Shown here: positions 23,754 through 35,289 of the stretch, one piece after another
Numbering within the stretch: the stretch's first letter is position 1
How the letters are laid out: every line of letters starts with the position of its first letter
Assembly (NCBI GenBank): GCA_946800325.1
Contig: OX326958.1
Location: 63,902,366-63,966,365, forward strand
DNA from: Luzula sylvatica
Taxonomy: Eukaryota; Streptophyta; Magnoliopsida; Poales; Juncaceae
DNA length: 64,000 nt
Direction of reading: 5' to 3'
Program-made: the position numbers and the translations under genes
The notes under the pieces: generated by a model
Seen by the model: the letters and a program-made list of their open reading frames with translations, nothing else
Told to the model about the DNA's origin: nothing
The model's database searches: none

Positions 23754-26700
23754 TCAAAGCGAGTCTGAACCGTCGATCCACCGTTGGTATGCGACCAATG
23801 CTTCACGAGGCATAGACTCCATTGCGGTATGGCCGGCTCCCTATACACGCAAAGCTATCTTCTTAGAAACCCTAATCATTATTTTTCAATAAAATACTTC
23901 ACAAATATCACACAAAGCTATACCTTAAATGTGGCAAATAGTACATTGTTTGCGTACCGAACTGCGTACCTGTCAATATTATTAATTTACAAGGCAATTA
24001 ATCTCCCTGCTTTAAAATTCTCCTACTGAAGTCGAAAAATTAAGAAAGTTAAACACGATTTGGATCTTTCGGAAAGGAAAATTTACCCTGCAATTTGATC
24101 TCCAACAAACCATGGATGCCATTTCTCAATTTCAGCATAGTTAAATGACTTGATCCATTCATGCGTAGCAATGTACGGTATTGCCATATCATGATCACCA
24201 CTACAAAATAAATTAATTAATAAAGTACATAAAGATTGGATTGATCTTTAAGTTTATATTAATAATAAGAACACCATTGAATTTTACCAGAAAAAACAGT
24301 CCAAGAAAAAGGCATACTTATTTAAAAAAAAAAAATAGGCTCACGTGTATCCCTGAAAATATGAAAAAAGTTATTAATGATTAATTCTTTACCTGTAGAA
24401 AAAGGCTCGGTATCCTTTCGAGGTGAGATTAAGATGGTAAGGGGTCAAATTGAAAACATTTGTCTTGTACTTAATACGGTCTGAACATCGTATCCACGGT
24501 CGACCAGTTACTTCAATCTATGAAATGTTGAGACAACAAAATTGCATTTAATTGTAACAGATTAATTTACTGAGACTAGCACAAGCTGGTATGAACAGTA
24601 TAGAGTTTCAAGAGAAACAACAAACCGGTTTTGCGTGCAACATTTCCCTTGCAATCCTTGAATCAAAGAGCCTTTGTGGAGTTAATTCATACTCCTGCGA
24701 AAAGAACATTACTAAGAATTTGAAACCACAATAATGTTAATCAAAATTCCACATTTATACAATATACATTGTACTTTTGTGGGTTATATTTATAATTTTT
24801 TAATTGGGTGTGTTATAAAATCCAAATATTACAAGGAGTTGTTTTGCCTTGTTATGTTTATATTCTTATTAAACCTAATTCATTTACAAAGATAGATATT
24901 TAACACGAGTAAATACGAAACTGAAAGAAAGAAAAAGAACAATAGTAACCTGACAGTATATACCGAAGCGCGGTTCTACTCCATAGTTGCTATTGAGCAT
25001 CTCAATGGATTCATATTCATCAGATTCCATCGAAAGTCCAATTTGATAGTGACACGGCAAGGAAAGAACATGGTATCTATTAATTCCATTAACATTCTAA
25101 AATTCATAAATAAACAATATGGAGGAAATCAATATTTAATATTTCAATACTCGAAATTATTAATTTACTTTTTGATTTAATAAAAAAAATACTTACCTCG
25201 CGAAGAAGTTCCAAATTTTTCATACAATCCGGGTCGCTGTTGTTCCAATACTTCTCACCGCAAGAAGTAGCCAAATTCTAATAAATATTTAAAACAATAT
25301 TGCGATACTTTTCTTATTCCATGTACAAAGATTTAGATATTTTAGTTAGTTTAAAAAATAATAATAATGATGTTGATATCTAAGTTTTGGAAGTTACATG
25401 GTAATGTTCATCGGATATGAGCCCCATTCGATGTGCAAATGGTACAACAAAATTAGTACTAAAATGTATATCCATTGCAGCATTTCCTAATGAGTAACCC
25501 TGAAAATAAGAAATGATAAGCTCTCTCAAAACATTTAAACCATGTATTAAGAAATATAATTAAATATTTATATCGTAAACGTTGCAGGAAAATGCGCACT
25601 AAAGAGTTCGTATAACATATAAAAAAACAAAGCTAAACATAATTCAAACGAAAATAATGGAAGGTCAAAAAATGATTTTTGTATGCAAGTGACCTTCAAG
25701 TTTATAGTCGTTTCATGTCCGCCTTCATTTCCTGAATCATTAAAAAATTGAAACATTTAGAAGTCAAAACCAGAGAATTTATTTATTAATTGAAAGAAAT
25801 TTTGATTATCAAATTAAGGTGGTATATAAATGATATACCATTCACTATCTCTTGTGCCAATAATGGTACCAAAACTCCACTGTAAGAACAACCGGCTATA
25901 TAGAAAGGATTTGGAAGGAACTCGGGATACTCAGAGAACCACTGAATAAAAAAGTTAATTTAATTTAATTATTTATTTTTATATTTGTGAGATGGCAATC
26001 AGCAAATTCGGAGCCGAAGTTGTCCACCGATTCCGAATTGAATTTTTTTTTCCCTACTTTTTTTTGTTTAATTGCTTTATTGGGGGCATAATTGAGGAGC
26101 AAGTCCCAATTGAAATTTAAGACTAAAATCATACCTTCTTGAGAAAATCATAAATATCTGAAGTTGTGCTAGAATCATTTGACACGATATCTTCTTGATT
26201 TTCATCGTACGAGTATCCTGTTCCCACCGGTGCATCAATAAATAATACATTAGATACCTGTTACATTCATATACATTTTTAGCAATCAATTTTATACATT
26301 TTTAGCAATGATTTAAATTGCGGCGCAATTGCGCCGCAATAGCGTAATTCGCAATAAATATCCATAAAACGCAACACCGCAACCTGCTATATAGCGCCGC
26401 AATATCGCGCAATATGACGCAATATCGGGGATCATGTGTAAATTATTATTCAAGCGCAATGGACCGCAATATCGCAATTTAAAACATTGATTTTTAGCAA
26501 TCAATTTTATACATTTTTAGCAATCAATTTTACAGAGCCTACAAGTTTACAAAAAAGATTATGGAAAAAAATGAAGGAAACATAATCCACGAATTGTTGA
26601 TATATTTAATTTAATTTTTAATAGATAATATCAACGGGACTAAAACTCAAGACTTATGGTATCTTTTGCTATGACCCTCGCCACTAGGCTACGGGCCATT

Positions 26701-27464
26701 GGTAAGATTATGAAAAAAATAATGCTTGTAGTTATAAAATGGGTTAATAGATAGAGCGTGCCTTAGTCCATGAAAACGGGTTTTGCTGGGTCCGTACCGG
26801 ATCCTTGATATGGACTGAATTACTTTCTATCTTGAATGGACCTGAACAAAAGAGTGTAAATTTTATGAATCAAGATACAACCGTTCGATTTAACAATTTC
26901 TTATTTTTGATCTTAGTAACAAATGGTATTTATTAACTATTTCAATAATTCCCAATAATATGAACCCATTTAAATAAAATTGACAAATAATATTTTCATA
27001 ACTCACCAGCTAAATGTACAAGCGCACTTAGCGCGCTGCATCCAGGGCCTCCATTTATCCAAAACGTAACGGGATCTTTGCTAGGGTTTCTCTCTGAAGT
27101 TGCAAAGTAGTAATATAAGTGTCTCTTTTGCAACTCACTACCTAGTGTTATGTATCTGCACGCGATAGATTCAAACAAAATTAAATTATGCGAACTGATC
27201 TGTACGTGTTGTTTCGATTAAGATATTTCTACATAAAATAATTGATTTTAAACAAACAAATTAAAAAAACCACAATTTCCTTTTATTTTTTGCTGATATT
27301 GAGAATTGAACTAACCCTGCATAATGCTTGGAAAGAAATTCGCCTCCATATCCAGGAAATTCTTTCACCTCTGCCTCTAAGGGTGCCCCAATTATGACTT
27401 GAACAGCAAAAATAAGCCCTAATAAGAGCTTGAAAATTCGATACTTGACAAAGTTTGCCGCCAT
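23754..27464 (-). CDS. Serine carboxypeptidase-like protein 1 (S10, SCPL clade IA-like)
   Basis: The fourteen exons are 27464-27316, 27155-27007, 26841-26762, 26257-26135, 25941-25839, 25731-25694, 25499-25398, 25277-25197, 25096-24950, 24694-24626, 24517-24393, 24200-24087, 23969-23924 and 23840-23754. They sum to 1413 nt, 470 aa, normal for SCPLs. There is a signal peptide (about 1-26), so it is secretory or vacuolar. The oxyanion loop is WINGGPGCSALS (82-93). Catalytic Ser186 is in GCSYSG, the Asp is in SGDHDM (389-394) and the His is H446 in GAGHTA. The segment VLFIDAPVGTGYSY is typical of clade IA, whose members are often acyltransferases using glucose esters; the substrate here is unknown. 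Residue 185, next to the nucleophile, is Cys rather than the usual Glu or Asp. Intron 3 has a GC donor. A MITE sits in intron 3. Confidence 0.95.
26306..26489. mobile_element. 184-bp hAT-like MITE in SCPL-1 intron 3
   Basis: Terminal inverted repeats CAATGATTTAAATTGCG and CAATGTTTTAAATTGCG (second read from the other strand), flanked by an 8-bp direct repeat atttttag (26298-26305 and 26490-26497). A perfect 22-bp palindrome (26318-26339) lies just inside the left end and the interior is full of GCGCAATA motifs. The same intron of SCPL-2 lacks it, which confirms insertion after the duplication. Confidence 0.85.
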
Positions 27465-28556
27465 TTATCAGAGATTTTACCAGTATATAACAAGAAGAAT
27501 AGAACCAAATAGTAAGTGCTTTGGGGAGCAGAGCATTTTGTTAAATTCTTTCAACAATTGGGAGAACATGAGGTTGTATTAACACCTTGTCATATATTGC
27601 TATGCCACATACATCGTTCTTGTAGGAATGAATAAATTTGCATTAACACTTGTCATATATTGCTATGACACACACATCATTCTTATTCTTTTAGGAATGA
27701 ATTAATGCCAAGAATAAACACGTGTTGACACATAAATCTGCCATGTGTACATGAGTTTGACTGAGCACAAGTATATCCGCAAGGGAAATTTTACTTTACA
27801 TACAACTCCTCCCTCGCATTTTTTTATTCGTAATCAGAAAGGATTAGTGAGAGTAAATAAAATTTCAACGAACACAGAAAAACAAATTAATTATTAATTT
27901 ATTTTTACATATAAATTTAATGTTAATTTGGTATTAATTAAATTATTAATTAAATTATTAATTAATCATTAATTATTAATATCATGATGTCATGCGACAA
28001 AATCAAAAAAAAAAAAGATTATACGCAATCGCTACTTTCGTAACCACTTAGCGAACAACAGATAAAAGGGAGAACAAAAATATAAGATGAAACCAGTTTT
28101 TAGGATAGAACTTATCAACTCCCAAAAGTAGTGACAACTTTTTTTCTAATACTTATCCCTATCAATCTTGACCAAGATATTATTTTTTGGAAAATTCTAT
28201 CATATTTGAGTAATAGCAATTGATTATATTTATAAAAGATTATATATCATAAAATTTTAGAAATTTTATTTATTTATTTGAACAATAAAAAATTTCTATT
28301 TAGTCAAACATTAATTGATAAATACGTGTCAGACCTTATCTCAAATAAATTAATTGATAATTATTCAAAATAACTTTGAAAATAATGTGTCATAAGGAAA
28401 AAATGTATATGATAGAACCCCCTTTGTTTTATATACACATATACATATTATTAATTAATTATATGTAATAAGTACTTATAAATATATTTAATTCAATTAA
28501 AGATTAATGAATTAAAATATCATATTATGAATATTAATAATTAATAATAGTTCTAA
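27465..28556 (-). promoter_or_regulatory. SCPL-1 upstream region with internal duplication and G-box
   Basis: At 27570-27720 a segment of about 75 bp (attaacac-ttgtcatatattgctatg ... ttctt...aggaatgaat) occurs twice in tandem. SCPL-2 has the same pair at 56170-56300. CACGTG, a G-box core, lies at 27719-27724; the SCPL-2 copy reads aacgtg. The remainder to 28556 is AT-rich and gene-free and matches the region upstream of SCPL-2. Confidence 0.6.
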
Positions 28557-28584
28557 TCCTGAACATTTTGCCTCTCCAGCAATT

Positions 28585-29585
28585 TGTTGGGGAATATCCC
28601 CGGTCCCGGGCCCGCGCAGCGGATATGTAGGCCCGGTCCGGTTCCCCGATTCCCGAGATCACGCCATGACTTCGAGGGTACGATGCGAATAGAAGGATAG
28701 ATCTATACCAGCGTGAAATTGATCACGCACGAAGGGTTGATCGCCGCCTTCTATCTCCTGTCACGTTGGTGACAATCCGCGCGTCCCATACCACGCGTCT
28801 TTCACCGTTCGTTGACCGTCTTCTCACTCCTTGAGTCGATCACAATCCAAGAGCCACAATTGTCGCTCCTCCACTTGTATCCACCGTGAGTCGCAAGACG
28901 TCGGTCGCGGATGCACCTGCCTAGACGATGCACCGGCGAACTTGCTCGATCTAATCGATTCTCTATTACTCGAGAAACTCCTTTCTCGATTTCTCTCTCT
29001 TCGCACCCTTTCACTCACTAAAGATCAAATCTGAATTTGCTCTTTTCTCTTGTGTCTTGGGCAGAATATTGCTATGAATTACTTCTGAATTCCATTAGTG
29101 AAGATGAGAGAGAAAATTCTATTTATACCTAATAGGATAATGATTAGCCAAAAGGCATGTATATCCAATATACACCATTTCACACAGAAAACTGTATGAA
29201 CCTGTTCAGTATTCTGTCCAGACGAAATTGATAAATTTCTCTGACAGAAAATCAACTAACACGAAAGTTGTAGATAATCTTATTATCTACACAACCCAAT
29301 TTGGCCCAGCCCAATTGGAGTTCGTATGCAAAAGTTATGACTGTTTTACTAACTGTATGTCATACTGTTGCACCCTTTCGGTATTTCACAGAAACGACAC
29401 TTATACTTCGTTCATATGAAATATATTTCTATATGAAGGTTGTAGATAATCTCATTATCTATCTAACCCAATTTGAACCATTCTAATTGGATTTTCCCAC
29501 TGAAAGTTATGGCCACGAATGTACGACTACATTCGTTTATCCTTGTGTACACTTTTACGGTTGATCCGAAACTGTATTTCTTTCA
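28585..29585 (-). mobile_element. Solo LTR B of the A/D family
   Basis: 1001 bp, starting TGTTGGGG and ending TTTCTTTCA, with a perfect 5-bp duplication caatt at 28580-28584 and 29586-29590. The sequence follows the element A LTR throughout. No interior sequence remains, as expected after LTR-LTR recombination. The orientation is the same as element A. Confidence 0.95.
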
Positions 29586-30139
29586 CAATTGACCACGTCG
29601 CGGTTTACTGTACACACGTACTGTTCATATATACTGTTATCACTGTTCACGAGTTACTGTTCATTCGAATAGATCCGGTTTGTATGGACCAAAGTCTGCT
29701 AACATGACAGGATCCATTTGAGCCCAGTCTAAACATTGTTTAGACCTCCTCATTCACTTACCCCACCTCTTCTCTCTCTCCTTTGATTTGTGCGAGGCCA
29801 GAAAAAGAAAAAAGAAAAAAAAGGGCAGTTGAATGACAAAACCCGAGCCGTGGGATTGGGAAGAAATGCCATCGAAACCATGCTCCTTCTGCTGCTCCGG
29901 CCGTCAGAGAAAAAGGGCGGCGACGAAACTCTAGCTAAAGAGAAAAAACGAACGCCGGCCGGTTCGTCGTTCTCAACTCCGGAGCAAAAGCTGGCAAAAG
30001 GTGAGTTCTTTTCCTTTGTTTTCGCACGAATTTGCCTCTTTTTTCTCTCATCTGATGCCGGATTTGTTGTTTAAGTCCTTCGAGTTTGATTTGCTCATTT
30101 TTTAGGTTCCTCTGGTACTCAATTCAGCATTGATTGCAG

Positions 30140-32070
30140 AGAAGTCTCGAGGCACTCCAAAGAGGGGTCAGAGTTATCGAGCTCGATGTGTGGCCTAATT
30201 TCACCAAGAATGCCATCAACACTCTTCGTGGCAGGTGTTTTTTTCAATTTCACCTTCAATTATAATAATTTATACACTTATTTTGTTTTTTATTCTTTTT
30301 TTCAAAGACATCGACTTTTCCAGTCGCACTGCTAAAATGGTTACATTCCATTAAAGAGCATGCCTTTGTGGCATCTCCATACCTGATTATTATTACCTCC
30401 GAGGACAATATCAATCTAGATTTTGAAGCCAAAGTAGCTAAGTAAATTTACAAAAATCCCCTGCCTTTTCACAATTTGACATTCCTTTACCAAAAAGCCC
30501 CTCCAACTATTTTTCTTCCCCTTCTTTTGTTTTTCAGATGGTTACCAAAGGTATTCTAAGAATTATATATTATCCTGACACAGAACACTAGAATGTCTCG
30601 ACAAAATTCGCTTAATTTTATCCCGAATCCCTAAAAAATCGCTTAATTTTATCGACAAAACCCCCAAAAGAATATCTCGAGGGGAAATCATTCGAGCAGA
30701 GAGAAATCAAAGGCGAATCTCAAGACGGGAAGAGAAAGAACGAAGAGAATGCTTGGGGAAAAGAAATCCCCGATATCCCAACAGAAAATGATATCCCAAC
30801 AGAAATGGACTTCTTTTCCAAGATTTAAACACATCTTTACAATTTAGTCCCTGCACTTTATCATATTTACAATTTAGTCATTGGAAATTTGAAATTTTTT
30901 ATTTGGACAGGATGATGATCCGGATCATAGCGTCGAAGACGAACCGAAATTTGTTCAGGCTCAAGGTTTGATAAATAAGAAGCGTCTAATTGCTATTAAA
31001 GCTGGAAAACCTAAAGGCAAAATAAACGATGCTTTGAGAGTGGATCTCGAGAAAGCTCAAAGACTTAGAGCGAACAAGATTCGCCAAATCTGCCAATTCT
31101 CATGGCGAAAAACTCATAAGATCCTTAATTTCATCCTTAATTTCATTAAATTGTTGAAGTAATTCTCGATTTGTATTGAATTTCTGAATTTTTTTGATAT
31201 TGGTTTATTCAGGGAAATATACATAGGATTTACTCAAAATGAGTTAGAATCAATTCATCTAACTACTCTAATTTATTGGGGGGATTCATGGTGCCCAAAT
31301 GATCGTGTTCGATATCCAAGTTTGTTTTTGTATTATTTTTTTAATTTGAATAAAGTTTATATTGAAGCGAATTGAATTCTAATTTTTGGGTTTTCATGTA
31401 ATTTTAGGGATGTTGAAGGTCTCTTTGGTTGATGAATGTAATATACAAAGCAAATGGAGAAGGTCTCTTTGGTTATGTGAAAAAAACCCCGAGTTTTGAT
31501 GAAATTAGGATCTAATAATGAAGTTTTCGATCCCAAAGCTGAATGAGATGTTAAAACTACATTAAAGATATTCTTTTTTCATTTCCTTAGTAATTACATC
31601 GTAACATTATTCTTTGAATATTATATTATATTAAATAAAAAGTTATTCATTTAATTTAGGTTAAAGTATACATGTGAGATGGATGGCGCCTTTATTTCAA
31701 ACAAACTCTTTTCGATCAATAATCTCTTCCCGATTTGTACACAAGGGTAACTTTAAACTTTTAACGAAAATAATAATAGTAATAATATATTCTTTTTATT
31801 CGTCCTATTATTTTCGTTTATCAGGTGGGAATAGCGGGAGTATCAACATATTCAAAAATGAAGAAAACAAAGGCCAATGAGGATAACAGGGTCCAATCTT
31901 TGAAGGAGGAATTTGAATTGAATTTCCTAATCAAATTGTGTTGCTTAACGTGGACCACAAATATGACAGGTCAGAAAAAGACAATTTTGGTGGAATAGAC
32001 TGTTATGCTGCTGCCCGAACTCAAACCTTGCGTCAGAACTGTGGCTTTGTACGACGAGAAGGGGACTAAG
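30140..32070 (+). pseudogene. PI-specific phospholipase C fragment, intron-containing and decayed
   Basis: Successive pieces match plant PI-PLC. RGVRVIELDVWPNFT (30140-30234) and FPVALLKWLHSIKEHAFVAS (30308-30442) belong to the X domain. MVTKGILRIIYYPD starts at 30538. LSTKPPKEYLE (about 30640-30680) is the X/Y linker hallmark. KKRLIAIKAGKPKGK begins at 30981. A decayed Y domain follows (31200-31330, RSLWLM near 31465, GYVKKP and NEVFDPKAE to about 31540). C2 remnants (MKKTKANEDN ... ELKPCVRTVALYDEKG) run from 31855 to 32070. Introns are retained, so it came from DNA, not mRNA. One donor site is damaged (AAG|T at 30442) and frameshifts and stops are frequent. The N-terminal EF-hand region is not recognisable. 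Confidence 0.88.
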
Positions 32071-32511
32071 TTCAAACTAGGATATTTATTGTTACTTTTA
32101 CGGCTGGTGCACTTGCTAGGTGTATCTGATTTTCCATAATTATCGATGAATTTGTGCGTGAGGAAAGAGTTGTCGTTATCAGCTCAACGTATACATGTAT
32201 AAATAAACATGTCTTATTTAAGCAAATTTCCCGAAACTATAAGAAAATAACCCGGAAACTTGAAAGAATAGTAATATGTTTGCACACTCCAAACAATTTC
32301 GCGGGAATCCATGGAATTCATCATCGCCGTGTCCATAGTTTTACCAATAAATGGTGAAATCATGAGAACAATTGTACTGTACATGTCATAACTAATACTT
32401 ACAACAATAGTGTGTAACTTTTTAAAACAATACACGTTACAAAATAAATTTCGTTCAACAAAAATATACGAAATATGAATGCCCGCGCAATTGCGCGGGG
32501 TTTTTTGCTAG

Positions 32512-33169
32512 TATGACTAGAAAGTATCATTGCTCCGCTTCGGAGTCATGTAAAATAAAGTTATCTATATTGATAATTACAACCAAAGTAATATAAAAGT
32601 ATGATATTCGAGATTACATTGATAGGATTCATATACATTCGAATATTATTCGCTTTTTTCGTTAACTATTTGTGATTTATCTACATATTATTTTGTTCAG
32701 ACCGAACATGTTTTTATATGTTTTGTTGATATTTTTTATTTACTATGGATATTTGGTTATGATAATAGAACAACTGTGTTTTTTATATATTTTACAGAGT
32801 TAAGAATAAAACTAAAATGCTTTATATTATTCATATATGAGTAAGTAAAAAAATTTAAACAAAATAATATTATATATTATTTATATATCATTGAATGGAA
32901 AGAGAGTAATGATTTAAATGGAGAAATGATTTTCTTCGTCGGAGAAGGATTAATGCAGGTCGTCAATCAAATTATTTTTGGAGCATTCATTTATTTACTA
33001 GATTGTTTTAATTACAATATGCTCTTTTTTAGGTACAATACATAGGTTGAATATATATTTGGAAATATATTTTTAAGTAAAAAACCGTTTAATATAATCA
33101 GGCCCATTTATTATAAAAAAAAAATTAGAAGAGTTTCATATCATCATCACCTATAATGTACACAATAAG
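32512..33169. other. Spacer between the Helitron and the LINE
   Basis: AT-rich. The first 130 bp or so (attgctccgcttcggagtcatg...) is similar to 59060-59165 downstream of the hAT insertions, which marks this as the distal part of the SCPL tandem duplication. No gene seen. Confidence 0.55.
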
Positions 33170-33299
33170 TTTATGTTAACAACTTTTCTTTTTTTTTCTT
33201 TTTTTTGAGAAAAAAGACGGAGCCTTTTGATATATTGAAAAAAAAAAAATTATGTACAATAATCATGAACGTGATGTTCATGTATGGGAAAAAAAAAGG

Positions 33300-34302
33300 A
33301 AAATATTCCATTCCTAACTCGATATTCTAGCTCAACACCATTTTGCCAACTTTTCGCTTCTTCCACCGCTCTTTGCGCTACGATCATTGGTGGGATTAGG
33401 AAAATTCTCCTATTTCGTTATTTCCATATTTCCCATAGTAAGCTTGCCCATCTAGCGGTCCATTTTTTCCTATCTTTCGGTAGTTGTTTTTTCCTATTCG
33501 ATTTGAGGGTGTTTGATAGGCTTCCTTGCATTATTATCGGACGGTTACTATTTGGCAGTCTATCGGCTAATTTTCAGACGGCCTAAGTATACGTGCATGA
33601 GACCAGTAGATGGTGTCGTGTTTCAGGTTTAGCTTCACACAGAGTGCATTTGTCTATGTGTGGCCAACCCCTTTTTGCCAATCTATCCACCGTATTTAGT
33701 TTGTTTTACATCGCTAGCCATAAGAAAAATTTGACTTTTGTCGGAACCTTAATTTTCCAGGTGATTCTTTGCCAGGGAATGACTATTCTAGGGTTTATCA
33801 TGAAGGCGTAAGCCGATTTTGCCGAGAATTTTTCCGATGGATCCCATTTCCACATTCGGTGGTTCCAATTGTATTAGTCTTTGTTGCCATTTTATAGATT
33901 GGAATTAAATCTTGTAATTGCCGGAGAAAGAATGAGGTTACCCCTTGTTTTCCTCAAGGTCTTTCACCGAGTTTATGTAATGAATTACCGTTAACGTTCT
34001 CGCCCATATGTTACCGTTGTGTTCATCTAACTTCCATAACCATTTTAAGAGTAGAGCGTTATTTTTTTGTCTCTAAGTCTTGTATTCCTAGTCCTCCATT
34101 TTTTTGTCGATAAGTATACGATTTTCCAATTTACAAGACAATTCCCGGGTATACATTTCTCTCCTCCCTTCCACATGAAAGCTCAGAGTGATCTATCTAT
34201 TTCATCTATGCACCATTTTGATAGTTTCATTGTTTGCATGATGTATGTTGGGATTGCATTTAGCGTTGTCTTTAATAGAGTTAGTATACCACCCGTTGTT
34301 AA
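33300..34302 (-). pseudogene. LINE ORF2 C-terminal part
   Basis: Contains remnants of the post-RT region: LLKTTLNAIPTYIMQTMKLS and a VNWKIVYLS segment. It ends with a zf-RVT zinc-binding domain in 33590-33800 (ITWKIKVPTKVKFFLWLAM, then CTLC...HHLLVSC). Stops and frameshifts are scattered throughout. Solo LTR C separates it from the RT core. Confidence 0.85.
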
Positions 34303-35284
34303 TGAAAGAAATACAGTTTTGGATCAACCGTAAAAGTGTACATATAAGGATATATGAACATGAATGTTCATGGGTTGATTAAATGCATAATATGATTGTG
34401 CAAAGTTAAGTTCCAGAGAGTGGTTCGTTCGAACTAACAATTGGGTTCGTTCGAACGGACCACTACGAGTGTAAAATGGTTTTACACATATTCATTCCAG
34501 GGAGTGGTTTGTTCGAACCAACATTGGTGTTCGTTCGAACGGACTACAACGAATGATGTTTGGAATTAACACTGAAGTGGGACAGGAGATGGTTCGTTCG
34601 AACGAACCGTAAGGGTGCGTTCGAACGAACCGTTTCGAGTATAAAATGGTTTTATACATTCTCATGACAGGAAGCAGTTGGTTCGAACGAACCTTATGGT
34701 GTGTTCGAACGAACATGCTGCTGGAAGTGTATATTGGATATACACAACCTTTCACCCAATCCTTGTCCTATTTTAGTATAAATAGGATGTTTCTCTCTCT
34801 CCTCTGATAAGTCCATTCAGTCTAATCTAGACAACACAAGTTCTGTCCAGAAATTAGAGAGACTCTTATCAAGGTGTTGAAAGAGTGCGAAGAGAAAGAG
34901 AGGCAGGTGCATCCGCGACCGAGGTGCTACGGCTCACGGTGGATACGGGTAGAGGAGCGACACTTGTGGCTCTTCGGTGTGATCAAACCGAAGGAGTGAG
35001 AGGATGTGGAAGCGTGTGGACATGGGATGCACGAAGACAACCGGAGGCGTGTCAAGACGGTGGGAGACGTGTGGTATGGGACGCACGGGCTAATCACCAA
35101 CGTGACACCGAAGAAGAGAAGGATGCGAGCGATAAACCCGTCGTGCGTGATCAATTTCACGCTGGTAATCGTCTATCCTACTTTGCATCGTACCCTCGAT
35201 ATCGAAGCGTGATCTCGGGATTTGGGAACCGGACCGGACCTTCATATCCTCTGCGCGGGCCCGGGGACGGGATAATTCCCATCA
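34303..35284 (+). mobile_element. Solo LTR C of the A/D family, inside the LINE
   Basis: 982 bp, TGAAAGAAATAC...ATTCCCATCA, with a perfect 5-bp duplication gttaa at 34298-34302 and 35285-35289. The U5-like half closely follows the element D LTR. The U3 half (34400-34700) differs: it carries repeated GGTTCGTTCGAACGAAC-type palindromes not seen in A, B or D. Confidence 0.95.
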
Positions 35285-35289
35285 GTTAA

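Larger units (their letters stand above)
28557..32511 (+). mobile_element. Probable Helitron carrying a PI-PLC fragment
   Basis: The 3' end has the Helitron signature: an 18-bp palindrome CCCGCGCAATTGCGCGGG (32482-32499), then ttttttg, then CTAG (32508-32511) followed by T. The interval is absent from the paralogous region upstream of SCPL-2, where flanking sequences corresponding to about 28400-28550 and 32515 onwards lie almost side by side (about 58990-59060), apart from other insertions. The 5' end is less certain; I place it at A|TCCTGAAC (28556/28557), within the interval 28540-28584. No Rep/helicase frame is present, so it is non-autonomous. A solo LTR (B) lies near its 5' end. Confidence 0.7.

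Noticed and set aside
32482..32506. GC palindrome followed by a T-run, resembling a bacterial Rho-independent terminator
   Set aside because: The context is a plant chromosome. The palindrome plus CTAG|T is better explained as a Helitron 3' end, supported by the empty site near SCPL-2.
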